Shown: piece by piece, positions 1-7,043 of the stretch | How the letters are laid out: every line of letters starts with the position of its first letter | Position numbering within the stretch: position 1 is the stretch's first letter | Source of the DNA: Spirochaeta sp. | GTDB taxonomy: Bacteria > Spirochaetota > Spirochaetia > Spirochaetales_E > Spirochaetaceae_B | Assembly (NCBI GenBank): GCA_030590585.1 | Contig: JAUUYD010000074.1 | Location: forward strand, 1-8,637 | Direction of reading: 5' to 3' | DNA: 8,637 bases | Program-made: the position numbers and the translations under genes | The notes under the pieces: generated by a model | The model's input: only the letters and a program-made list of their open reading frames with translations | What the model was told of the DNA's origin: nothing | Databases searched by the model: none

Positions 1-1
1 C

Positions 2-106
2 GATACGGCGGTAAATCGGGGCAGAGCCGACATGGGAAAAAACGGAAGGGATAATCTTGAATGTAGATTGTTGGCGGGAAAAAAGCTGACTGATGCATTA
101 AGATAA
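2..106 (+). CDS. Possible C-terminal tail of an upstream gene (partial)
   Basis: Frame 2 is open from the left edge to a TAA at 104-106 and gives 34 residues, ending in a mixed charged/hydrophobic stretch (LLAGKKLTDALR). It points the same way as the secreted protein that starts 19 bases later. No domain can be recognised in so short a piece. Frame 1 gives a rival but shorter, very basic tail ending at 52-54, and a minus-strand frame is also open to the edge, so this is a guess based on length and composition. Confidence 0.25.
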   Translation, partial: DTAVNRGRADMGKNGRDNLECRLLAGKKLTDALR

Positions 107-125
107 TGATTAGGTTGAACACTGT

Positions 126-740
126 ATGAAACTATCCTTGTTTCCAATATTAATTTTATGCCTTTTCCTGCCTGTGTCCTTGTTTGCCGAAAATCCATGG
201 ACCTATTCTCTGGGAGTCTCCGGCATTGATTATACCTGGATTGATAAGGATTCAGGCGTGATCCTTCAGGAGCAGATGATTGGCCTTGATATCCGGGGGG
301 CATCGATGATGAACCTTACGGGTTTTTACTACGGCAGCTTTATCAGTATTGCCAGGCCTATGATCTATTGGGAATATGATAATTTGAATGAAACAAGCTC
401 GATGGATTATTCCCGCTACGATCTTTATGTCGCTTTCGGTATTCCTTTCGGTTATCGTTGGCAGCTGCCCCGGAGTTTTAACGCGGTTTACCTGGGAGTC
501 GGCCCCTCTATGCAGAGTTTGTTTGATTTCGATAACCATCTCTGGGGTACCGGCGGAATTTTCTGGGAGTTCGGATTTGAAACCTTAAGCACAAAGAAAA
601 TAACTCTCAGTATAGGAGGCAGGATGTTAATTCCCATAGGATCGTTTATAACCGACGGATCCTCAGTTGCTGAGGGTATTGATGCAACAAGTTCGGTCTT
701 TTTTATCGGGTTGAGCTGGACCGGAAACCGGGGATATTAG
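126..740 (+). CDS. Secreted outer-membrane beta-barrel-like protein
   Basis: This is a 204-residue hypothetical envelope protein. Residues 1-21 form a classic Sec signal peptide: Lys2, then a Leu/Ile/Phe core, with likely signal peptidase I cleavage after SLFA. Cys12 is not preceded by a lipobox. The mature part alternates hydrophobic and polar residues with many Tyr, Trp, Phe and Gly. Repeated strand-like blocks (about residues 47-57, 66-84, 98-113, 120-130, 143-152, 159-172, 190-199) suit a small eight-stranded outer-membrane barrel. That function is inferred from pattern, as no family motif is identified. The start is the first ATG before the signal peptide; the ribosome binding site is weak (AGG about 11 bases upstream). 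It converges on the phosphoesterase gene and shares 4 bases with it at the stop codons. The role may be structural, a small porin or an adhesin. Confidence 0.72.
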   Translation: MKLSLFPILILCLFLPVSLFAENPWTYSLGVSGIDYTWIDKDSGVILQEQMIGLDIRGASMMNLTGFYYGSFISIARPMIYWEYDNLNETSSMDYSRYDLYVAFGIPFGYRWQLPRSFNAVYLGVGPSMQSLFDFDNHLWGTGGIFWEFGFETLSTKKITLSIGGRMLIPIGSFITDGSSVAEGIDATSSVFFIGLSWTGNRGY

Positions 741-1489
741 GCCTTATATCCGGCCGGACGTTTCGGAGCCATACGGTCAATCAATGATAAAGGATATCCT
801 CGGGATTTCATTTTCCTTCTGGTTGGGCCGGATTTCCATGAACATCGACGGAATATAATTCTCTTCTTCTCCGGGTTGAGTATAATGTATCTGGCAGAAA
901 TATCATTGTCTCTGGATTGACCGACGCTGCCGGGGTTGGCTAGATGAGGGACTCCGGAATAGTTGATTTCCACTCCGTATGAAAATGATATAAAACGCGC
1001 TCCGGAATGACTGTCATAGGCCCATAAGGCAGGTATATGCGTGTGTCCTGTAAGAGTCAGGGATGTCTCTGTCTTCATGAATACCCGGGCCGCAGAATCA
1101 TCATCGAGTATATATCCCCATATCGGATTCTCGGGGCTGCCGTGAGACAGTGTTACAGAACGTATTTTGAGAGTTACAGGCAGATTTCCAAGAAAGGATT
1201 TCTGATCTTCAGACAGGCAGTCTTTATGAAGTTCTATTGCAGATTTGGCTTCATGGTTGAAATCATGAGTGTTGATCCTGCCGCAGGCGGCCAGGTCGTG
1301 ATTGCCGGCAACCATAACGGCCTGATTTCTGCGGAGCAGTTCCAGACATTGCCCCGGATCCGGTCCGTATCCTGCAATGTCACCCAGCACCCATATCTCA
1401 TTGTATAGACCTGACGCATCCTTCAATACGGCTTTGAGTGCTTCGAGATTTCCATGTATATCAGCTAATACGAGAATAGAACGGGACAT
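737..1489 (-). CDS. Calcineurin-like metallophosphoesterase
   Basis: This 250-residue cytoplasmic metal-dependent phosphoesterase carries the full calcineurin-type motif set: DxH at residues 10-12, GD at 36-37, GNHD at 62-65, His116 in LSHGSP, and GHTH at 148-151. These are the residues that bind the two metal ions and the phosphate in this superfamily. NPGSVGQSRD at 185-194 is typical of the YfcE/MJ0936-like subgroup. The substrate cannot be told from sequence; known relatives act on phosphodiesters or have unknown physiological substrates. About 35 C-terminal residues form a basic tail (RRCSW, TRRKMKSR) beyond the core, which is a mild oddity. The start is well supported by a near-perfect AAAGGAGG five bases upstream, and a TATAAT lies just beyond that, so the transcript would have a very short leader. 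No neighbour suggests a pathway. Confidence 0.93.
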   Translation of the reverse strand: MSRSILVLADIHGNLEALKAVLKDASGLYNEIWVLGDIAGYGPDPGQCLELLRRNQAVMVAGNHDLAACGRINTHDFNHEAKSAIELHKDCLSEDQKSFLGNLPVTLKIRSVTLSHGSPENPIWGYILDDDSAARVFMKTETSLTLTGHTHIPALWAYDSHSGARFISFSYGVEINYSGVPHLANPGSVGQSRDNDISARYIILNPEKKRIIFRRCSWKSGPTRRKMKSRGYPLSLIDRMAPKRPAGYKA

Positions 1490-1493
1490 TCAG

Positions 1494-1501
1494 CCTCCTT
1501 T
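1494..1501 (-). promoter_or_regulatory. Strong ribosome binding site of the phosphoesterase gene
   Basis: On the minus strand this reads AAAGGAGG, five bases from the ATG at 1489. It fixes the start codon of the phosphoesterase gene. Confidence 0.85.
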
Positions 1502-1504
1502 CTC

Positions 1505-1512
1505 ATTATAGT
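1505..1512. promoter_or_regulatory. Overlapping divergent -10 elements (candidate)
   Basis: The 79-base gap between two divergent genes has a perfect TATAAT on the minus strand (1510-1505), correctly placed for the phosphoesterase gene. On the plus strand the overlapping 1507-1512 reads TATAGT and could serve the gene at 1569. Neither has a convincing -35 hexamer 16-18 bases away, so a plain sigma-70 promoter is only a candidate. If both are used, the two promoters would compete for the same bases. Confidence 0.4.
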
Positions 1513-1568
1513 AAAAGTAATCCGGCTCAGGGAGGGTATGCTGCCTGTTTGAAAAAATTAGAACCCGA

Positions 1569-2120
1569 ATGGGAGAAAAACTCGCTGATGTCTGGGTTCT
1601 TTTATCGGATACAGACCGTTTTGTTTCCCGTGCCCGTTTGATGAAAAGGTATGAGGGGCAGCTTCGACGCTGGCGTTCAGAACTCAATGAATCCAGAGGA
1701 GATACCGAGGGGATCAGGGGAATCCGCGAAGAAATTATTGCCTTCCGCCGTGCAAGACGAGCCGAGGGCTGGGAGCTGCGCCTGGGTTCTCTGGATATTC
1801 AGTTAAAGGGATTCCGAAAGGATGATGCCTTATCAGCGGGATTTCAGCGAATAGTTCTGATGGTAGGTGAGAATGGGGACATACGGTACATCACCGGTAC
1901 GGCCAACCATATTGAGCTTGACCGTGAACTTAATCTTCGGCTTCGACAGTCTCCATCGGCGGCGGGTTTTGAACCTCACTATCTCTGGTACAGACGGACC
2001 GAAGGTGTTATCGAGTTAGCCGGTGCTGATTCTCAGCCCCGGGAATCCCATGAGAATCTCAAGCAATACATTGAACGGCATAAATCGGATCTTGTAAAAG
2101 CGATGTACAAACTCAGCTGA
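1569..2120 (+). CDS. Arg-rich protein of unknown function
   Basis: I do not recognise this 183-residue protein. It has no signal peptide or membrane segment, so it should be cytoplasmic. Residues 18-66 are helical and very rich in Arg and Glu (likely coiled coil or nucleic-acid contact). Residues 67-150 look like an alpha/beta domain with strands at about 71-80, 93-99, 104-109 and 145-151. Residues 159-183 form a charged C-terminal helix. The start is uncertain: the ATG at 1569 has no ribosome binding site, while AGGGAGGG at 1529-1536 is 8 bases before an in-frame CTG at 1545 and directly before an out-of-frame ATG at 1538 that opens a four-codon ORF. The gene is divergent from the phosphoesterase and converges on the META-domain gene with an 8-base overlap. 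Length and even codon use support a real gene; function is unknown. Confidence 0.72.
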   Translation: MGEKLADVWVLLSDTDRFVSRARLMKRYEGQLRRWRSELNESRGDTEGIRGIREEIIAFRRARRAEGWELRLGSLDIQLKGFRKDDALSAGFQRIVLMVGENGDIRYITGTANHIELDRELNLRLRQSPSAAGFEPHYLWYRRTEGVIELAGADSQPRESHENLKQYIERHKSDLVKAMYKLS

Positions 2121-2568
2121 TGGATTCAAACCTCAGAGTCCCGCCATCGGCGTATGTGTCAATATACAGCTCGTCTTCCTTGAAGAAATATCCGACGGCA
2201 TGCTCCATCAGTTTCAGTATTGAGGGGGCAGGGGATTCGGGTAACCAGGCTGCAAGAGTCATCATCATGGGAGGAACCACTTTGAGTTTCCCGCCATCGA
2301 CAGTATATCTGCCGTTTATCTGATTCGTTTCCAGCTTCATGGATATGGTTCCATCTTCATTGAAACTGACTGAATACTCTTCCCCGGGGATGGGGCTTAT
2401 TATCTCTACCGGAGTGACTGTACCCATCCAGCGCCATGTACCGATCAGGGATGGATTGAGGTTTTCTGATCCGTCAGCAAAGATGCTGTTACTGATAATA
2501 CATCCGAGGATAAATATGGTGCCTGGTAACAGTAAATATAGAGGGCTTCTCTTTTTGTTTTCTGACAT
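2113..2568 (-). CDS. META-domain envelope protein
   Basis: This 151-residue exported protein starts at the ATG at 2568, which has AGGAG seven bases upstream; a longer in-frame start at 2619 lacks this and would bury the signal peptide. Residues 5-7 are basic and 9-31 hydrophobic, giving a signal sequence. Cleavage could be lipoprotein-type at Cys23 (ILGC) or ordinary after Ala31 (IFA|DG). The mature part fits the META/HslJ-type fold: GTWRW at 43-47, an FNEDG hairpin, NGRYTVDGGKL, a Met-Thr segment, then LMEHAVGYF and a terminal strand ending GGTLRFE. The Cys usual after the Thr in this family is Trp here. META proteins are small envelope proteins, in some cases linked to heat or drug tolerance, with no known catalysis. 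It converges with the gene at 1569-2120 and diverges from the AraC-type fragment. Confidence 0.8.
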   Translation of the reverse strand: MSENKKRSPLYLLLPGTIFILGCIISNSIFADGSENLNPSLIGTWRWMGTVTPVEIISPIPGEEYSVSFNEDGTISMKLETNQINGRYTVDGGKLKVVPPMMMTLAAWLPESPAPSILKLMEHAVGYFFKEDELYIDTYADGGTLRFESIS

Positions 2569-2574
2569 TTGTTT

Positions 2575-2580
2575 ACTCCT
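2575..2580 (-). promoter_or_regulatory. Ribosome binding site deciding the META gene start
   Basis: On the minus strand this reads AGGAGT. The AGGAG core lies seven bases before the ATG at 2568, which favours that start over the upstream in-frame ATG at 2619. Confidence 0.75.
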
Positions 2581-2683
2581 GCATGCTTGATAATAATGTA
2601 CATAATCGATAACAAACATAGTTTTTTCCAGAGTAGACAGAAAACCTCTTTGAACGATTCGGTATTCGTCCGATAGGGGAGGA

Positions 2684-3010
2684 ATGGAGGATCCGCTTGG
2701 ACAGGCACGAATTATCCTGTATAGCCGGGTGGCACGGAATTCTGATGGTATGTCGGATTCGGATTATACGGGTTTATTCACCCGCCCGGCGGTTCTTGCG
2801 ATTAAAGATGAAACGGCTGGTGGATTAGCTATACGGGCCTTGAACCTCGCCTGCAATAAGCTTCTCACACAGAATATTGAATCTGCTTCGATAAACCGGA
2901 TTTCCGATGAATGCGGCTTTGAACATGTGGATCAGTTTATCAGGCAGTTCCAGGCAGCCACCGGATGGCATCCCGAAGAGTGGCGCCGGTGTTTTGGGGT
3001 ATCAGGATAG
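2684..3010 (+). CDS. AraC-type C-terminal DNA-binding fragment
   Basis: This is a 108-residue ORF. Residues 69-102 (from SINRISDECGF through WHPEEWRR) match the second helix-turn-helix and signature of AraC/XylS regulators: the IxxISxxxGF helix, the FIRQFQ recognition helix and the GxxPxxWR end. Residues 47-63 resemble the linker helix between the two motifs. The first helix-turn-helix and any ligand-binding domain are missing; residues 1-45 look unrelated. Family members normally carry two motifs in about 100 residues plus a 150-200 residue effector domain, so this is best read as a truncated remnant or, less likely, a working single-motif protein. AGGGGAGG lies upstream but only 1 base from the ATG, too close for efficient use. 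An in-frame TGA at 2651 rules out a longer frame. It converges on the hybrid kinase gene with a 9-base overlap. Confidence 0.55.
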   Translation: MEDPLGQARIILYSRVARNSDGMSDSDYTGLFTRPAVLAIKDETAGGLAIRALNLACNKLLTQNIESASINRISDECGFEHVDQFIRQFQAATGWHPEEWRRCFGVSG

Positions 3011-5467
3011 TCCTCTGGCTTTAATAAAGGCATCAACAACTTCCGGATCGAACTGGGTTCCCCGGTTTTTTACCAGCTCCTCTACAGCCTGTTCCCGGCT
3101 GAGTGCCGTACGGTAGCGCCGGGTGTTGGTCATGGCATGATAGGCATCGGCAACAGCAATAATACGGGCGTTTCGGGGTATCTGCTCTCCGGAAAGGCCG
3201 TGGGGGTCACCTGTACCGTCCCAGTGTTCCTGATGGGCCAGGATGATATCTGAAACCTCTTTGAAATTTGAAAAGCTCTCCAGCAGTTCCTTACCGATTA
3301 CCGGATGGTTTCGCATTTCCGCCATCTCATCATCAGTCAATCTGGAGTGCTTGAGCAGAATGCTGTCGGGAATACCGATTTTCCCGATATCGTGAAGAAG
3401 AAGGGAGGCTGTAAGTACCCTGTCGACTTCCATATCCAGTTCCCCGGCGATAAGTGTGCCGATTTCCAGTACTTCCCTGCTGTGATTCCCGGTCTCTGCA
3501 TCCCGAATTTCAAGGGTTTGCGCGAAACCCATCATGAGTTCCTCGATTCTCTGATCCATGACGGCTGCTTCAGCAGAGGCTCGATGAAGATCTCTTGATG
3601 TAAGAAGATTTCGAATTCTGGCATCGAGTTCACGGACATTGATGGGTTTTGGCAGATAATCATCCGCACCTATGCCCAGGGCCTTGAGTTTCGGATCGTC
3701 ACCGGCCTTTGCTGTTATCAGTATGACTGGAAGATCCTGTAATTCTTCATCACTACGGATTTTCCTGAGTAGGTCATACCCGTCCATTTTCGGCATCATG
3801 ATATCGGACACAAGTACGTCGATATCGCCTTCTTCCCTCAGGATTTTCCAGGCTGCCTGGCCGTTTTCAGCGCTAATTACATCATGCCCCAGATTACTGA
3901 GTATCTTCGCGATGTAATGACGTAAATCGTCGGTATCCTCGGTGATGAGTACCCGTCTACCGCTTGGTTCGGTATTTTCGGGAATTTGAGACTGATCATG
4001 AACGGCATAAGTCTGGCTTTCTATCTGTGCCAGTTCACTGACAGGTACATGGGCATAATCGGTTTTACGCCTTTCATCGTTTCTCCTGTTATCGCCGTTC
4101 CAACTTTCCGGTGTATTTCTTCGGTCCGAACCCCGCCGTTCAACGAGGGCATGAGGCTCTCTGTCTATAAGATCGGCTGGAATCTCAATGGTAAACACCG
4201 TTCCCATATCAATGACACTCTCGACGCTGATTTTACCCTGAAGAAGATTAACCGATTCTTCCACTATGGCCAGCCCCAGACCTGTTCCATCGAATGAGCG
4301 GGTTGAAGTGCCGTCAACCTGTTCGAAGCGTTTGAAAATATGCGGAAGATTTTCCTTTGAGATTCCAATTCCCGTATCGGTAATCATGAGTATGAATGTA
4401 TCGTTTTCACGTTTCAAACTGACAGTGATTCCGCCGGTTTCGGTAAATTTTATGGCATTGCGTATCAGATTTGTGATAATGCGTTCATACCTGTCGTTGT
4501 CGATAAATATCTGTCCGTCTGTCAGATTTGACGCATCAAAAATCAGATTGAGGTCCTTCCGTATGGCAACTTCTTTAAACAGTGAGACAATATCTTCGGT
4601 GTAATCAACCATATCAACTAGCGATAGTCTTAAATGGGCCTTACCGGCTTCCAGTTTGGAAAAATCCAGCATCTGGTTGATGAGATCGAGTAGCCGTATG
4701 GCATTACGGTGCATCTGATCGAGCAGGTCGTTCTGATCAATATTCAGGCTGCCCACATCTCCCTGTCTGAGACTCTGGAGCGGGGCAATGATGGATGTGA
4801 GCGGTGTGCGGACTTCATGACTGACGTTGGCAAAAAACTGGGTTTTCATCTTATCCAGGTTCTTGAGGTCTTCATTGGCCTTTGCCAGATTGTATCTGGC
4901 AATAAATTCCTGACGGCGCATGGTTTCGGCAATCCGGGCACTGACGTTGATAAAAAAGATTACTCCGAAGAAGAAGGTGCAGTTTGTGATGAATATTGAA
5001 GGCATATCTATGGTGTCCAATATCAGGATCGGAAGCATATAGCCTGCGAGGGTTAAAGTCGTGACGATAAGAGTACTGCGAAACGACATTGGATAGATAA
5101 ATAAAAGGAATAGCAATGTTAGAATGAGTCCAACGTAATAGGGGCTCTTATACCCGTCAGAGACATGAATCATAACGAGGATGGAGAAGCTCAGTGTCAG
5201 GTATTGAACTATCGCAATTGCCTGAGGATATTTGTGGCTTTTATTAAAAAATGAGGCTAAAAGTCCGAATACAAGAAAACCTTCGGAAATTATTCTCATG
5301 GTGAGAAAAAATGTAAAAAATTCTTTATATACAATGAAGTCCAGGATGGCAAATAAAGGGTAGAACAATATCGCCCACATAGAACCTGTCCGAATTCGTT
5401 TATGAAAGAATCCGGCTTGTTCTTCATTGTAGGCTTGTTCTACTGTTTCGCTTTCAAAATGAATCAT
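3002..5467 (-). CDS. Membrane hybrid histidine kinase with REC and HD-GYP domains
   Basis: This 821-residue sensor begins with about six membrane segments (residues 31-47, 50-73, 82-101, 110-127, 131-151, 156-176), then a short coiled coil. HisKA carries phospho-acceptor His217 in NVSHEVRTP; HATPase_c has N333/N337, DTGIGI 364-369 and GTGLGL 394-399. After an Arg-rich linker (about 441-470) comes REC, with E510/D511, phospho-Asp555, Thr585 and Lys607. The C-terminal HD-GYP domain (about 640-821) has His662, HDIGK 692-696, His721, HQE 745-747 and Asp774. HD-GYP domains cleave cyclic-di-GMP, so phosphorelay to D555 probably tunes that activity. The signature reads DGTGDP (750-755) rather than DGxGYP, so activity is uncertain. 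No HAMP or PAS domain is seen; the signal is probably sensed in or near the membrane. The start overlaps the carrier-protein stop region, with GAGG at 5472-5475, so translation is probably coupled to it. Confidence 0.95.
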   Translation of the reverse strand: MIHFESETVEQAYNEEQAGFFHKRIRTGSMWAILFYPLFAILDFIVYKEFFTFFLTMRIISEGFLVFGLLASFFNKSHKYPQAIAIVQYLTLSFSILVMIHVSDGYKSPYYVGLILTLLFLLFIYPMSFRSTLIVTTLTLAGYMLPILILDTIDMPSIFITNCTFFFGVIFFINVSARIAETMRRQEFIARYNLAKANEDLKNLDKMKTQFFANVSHEVRTPLTSIIAPLQSLRQGDVGSLNIDQNDLLDQMHRNAIRLLDLINQMLDFSKLEAGKAHLRLSLVDMVDYTEDIVSLFKEVAIRKDLNLIFDASNLTDGQIFIDNDRYERIITNLIRNAIKFTETGGITVSLKRENDTFILMITDTGIGISKENLPHIFKRFEQVDGTSTRSFDGTGLGLAIVEESVNLLQGKISVESVIDMGTVFTIEIPADLIDREPHALVERRGSDRRNTPESWNGDNRRNDERRKTDYAHVPVSELAQIESQTYAVHDQSQIPENTEPSGRRVLITEDTDDLRHYIAKILSNLGHDVISAENGQAAWKILREEGDIDVLVSDIMMPKMDGYDLLRKIRSDEELQDLPVILITAKAGDDPKLKALGIGADDYLPKPINVRELDARIRNLLTSRDLHRASAEAAVMDQRIEELMMGFAQTLEIRDAETGNHSREVLEIGTLIAGELDMEVDRVLTASLLLHDIGKIGIPDSILLKHSRLTDDEMAEMRNHPVIGKELLESFSNFKEVSDIILAHQEHWDGTGDPHGLSGEQIPRNARIIAVADAYHAMTNTRRYRTALSREQAVEELVKNRGTQFDPEVVDAFIKARGLS

Positions 5468-5473
5468 TCATCC

Positions 5474-5728
5474 TCATGTTGCTGTCAGTATCTGACTGTT
5501 TATCAGGTTCAGGAAATCGCCCAGGGTTTCAAGACAGACCAACTCTCCCTCATCCAGAGGTATACCGAAATGATGTTCAATACGAGCAACGATTTCCATC
5601 TGCTTCAGGGAATCAACAAGAAGATCGTCTCTGATATGGATATCATCATGAATCTCATCAACGGGATATCCAGCTACTTTCGAGATGATTGCTTTAATGG
5701 AGTCTTCGTTTTGATTTTTATTACTCAT
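5474..5728 (-). CDS. Acyl carrier protein
   Basis: This 84-residue stand-alone carrier protein has the usual acidic four-helix pattern. The motif LVDSLKQMEIV places Ser40 as the site for the 4'-phosphopantetheine arm, followed by helix II and the acidic patch that contact partner enzymes. The length is normal for a type II ACP. The context differs from housekeeping acpP: there is no fabD, fabG or fabF nearby, and it sits between a radical SAM gene (1-base gap) and the hybrid kinase (6-base gap). It is therefore likely a dedicated carrier for the pathway encoded here, loaded by the upstream ligase; that partner assignment is inference. AAGGGAAG (5735-5742), inside the end of the radical SAM gene, serves as its ribosome binding site. 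A peptidyl carrier role is also possible, as the motif does not separate the two. Confidence 0.92.
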   Translation of the reverse strand: MSNKNQNEDSIKAIISKVAGYPVDEIHDDIHIRDDLLVDSLKQMEIVARIEHHFGIPLDEGELVCLETLGDFLNLINSQILTAT

Positions 5729-5729
5729 A

Positions 5730-7043
5730 TTATGCTTCCCTTAAATTCCTCAGAAAAACCTGACGGTAGTATTTATTTTTCTTATCCAGATACTCCTGGT
5801 TGTAGATAGTCCGGTATGTTTCCAAAAGGCCCTCTTCAATATCTTCCCTGCTCATGATCGGATGGCTGATGTTGACATCGAAAAAGGTATAGTTCTCCCA
5901 TCCTGTGTTAAGCACCCTATTACTTTTTCGGAGTCTATCCCTTAAATCTGTACCCGGAAGTGGTGTTAAAACGGTAATTTGCGCTCCGGAGAGGTAATTA
6001 TCAGTGACGAAATCTGCCAGCTTTCCAAAAGTAGCTTTTGTATCGTAATCGTATCCGACAATGAATGCACCGTAGACACCAATTCCGGCTTCAGTGATGT
6101 TATGAATATACTCGGCATAAAGATTGAGTTTTTCATTCTTCCAGTTCGTTTTATTCATCAATCCGAGATTTCTGGAGTCCAGACTTTCAAAACCGATAAA
6201 CAGGATGGAACAGCCGGAATCCTTGAGTTTTTTTAGAAATTCAGGATCTTCTCCGATGGTGATATCGGCCTGGGCCACAAAAGAAATCCCGGATTCGTTT
6301 AATTTTTGCAGAAGTGCTTCATTCCGGTCTTTCTTACAGAACATATTGTCGTCGGAGAATAGAATCTGCTTCATCTTCATATGTTTTCGCGCGGCAGTTA
6401 TTTCACGGAGAACCTGATCTTCTGTTTTTGCCCTGTATTTCCTACCGAAAAACTTCGTTGCGGAACAGAATTCACAATTAATCGGGCATCCCCGACTGCT
6501 TTGAATCCAGATCATATTGAAGTGATCGGGATCCAGCAATTCATATCGCGGGATGGGGACTTCCGTCATGTCGACGGAGGTGAAGTCAACGGCATTATAC
6601 CTTCCGGTCCGTATTTCATTACTGAAATCCTTGAGAAATTGAGGCCAGCTGTTTTCAGCTTCACCGATGAATACCGTATCAGCATGTTCTGCTGTTTCAT
6701 CAGGCATAAAACTGGCGTGTGAACCGCCTATGACAATGTATGGTGGGTTGGATCTGTTCTTGAATCTGTCCGCGATAGCATAAGCCCGCATGGTCTGTTG
6801 TGTAGTGGCGGTGATGGCAACTATATCAAATTCCTGATTAAAAGGAATGGACTCGTGACTCTCATCGACATAAATTACCTCGATATCTTCGGGAGTTAAG
6901 GCTGCAAGAGTGAGAAGACCATTGCTGAAACCCGACCAGAACTGGCTGTAGAAATACATAAAAGGTGAATCTTCGATGAAATTTCTAAGACGTTCGTTGT
7001 TGTTTATCAGTGTAAATGCGGGGTTGATGAATGCGATTTTCAT
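5730..7043 (-). CDS. B12-binding-domain radical SAM enzyme
   Basis: In this 437-residue enzyme residues 1-140 form a Rossmann-like cobalamin-binding-type domain with a VIGGSHASF stretch (104-112) and FIGEAE (125-130). The DxHxxG motif for base-off cobalamin is absent (DESHES at 60-65), as is common in this subgroup. The radical SAM core starts at SSRGCPINCEFC, with C186, C190 and C193 binding the 4Fe-4S cluster. SDDNMF (230-235), LFIGFESLD (281-289), GAFIVGYD (325-332) and TPLPGTDL (360-367) are typical of the class B/BchE-HpnP-like family. These enzymes methylate unactivated carbons or do related radical chemistry; the substrate here is unknown, and the adjacent ACP suggests a carrier-bound or lipid-like acyl group (inference). 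The ATG overlaps the ligase stop as ATGA, with GGAG at 7051-7054, indicating translational coupling. Confidence 0.93.
   Translation of the reverse strand: MKIAFINPAFTLINNNERLRNFIEDSPFMYFYSQFWSGFSNGLLTLAALTPEDIEVIYVDESHESIPFNQEFDIVAITATTQQTMRAYAIADRFKNRSNPPYIVIGGSHASFMPDETAEHADTVFIGEAENSWPQFLKDFSNEIRTGRYNAVDFTSVDMTEVPIPRYELLDPDHFNMIWIQSSRGCPINCEFCSATKFFGRKYRAKTEDQVLREITAARKHMKMKQILFSDDNMFCKKDRNEALLQKLNESGISFVAQADITIGEDPEFLKKLKDSGCSILFIGFESLDSRNLGLMNKTNWKNEKLNLYAEYIHNITEAGIGVYGAFIVGYDYDTKATFGKLADFVTDNYLSGAQITVLTPLPGTDLRDRLRKSNRVLNTGWENYTFFDVNISHPIMSREDIEEGLLETYRTIYNQEYLDKKNKYYRQVFLRNLREA

Noticed and set aside
1037..1408. A 123-codon plus-strand ORF inside the phosphoesterase gene
   Set aside because: It lies wholly antisense to a gene with complete catalytic motifs, and its translation has no recognisable domain.
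2592..2610. Palindromes ATGTACAT and ATCGAT upstream of the META gene, considered as an operator
   Set aside because: The perfect arms are only 3-4 bases and do not extend; such sites are common by chance in AT-rich spacers.
2568..2619. Longer start for the META protein at 2619
   Set aside because: It adds 17 residues ahead of the signal sequence and lacks a ribosome binding site, whereas the ATG at 2568 has AGGAG at the right distance.
3305..4999. Several 80-110 codon plus-strand ORFs under the hybrid kinase (3305-3598, 3672-3917, 3986-4297, 4266-4604, 4709-4999)
   Set aside because: All are antisense to well-supported kinase domains and their products look random; none has a good ribosome binding site and a plausible fold.
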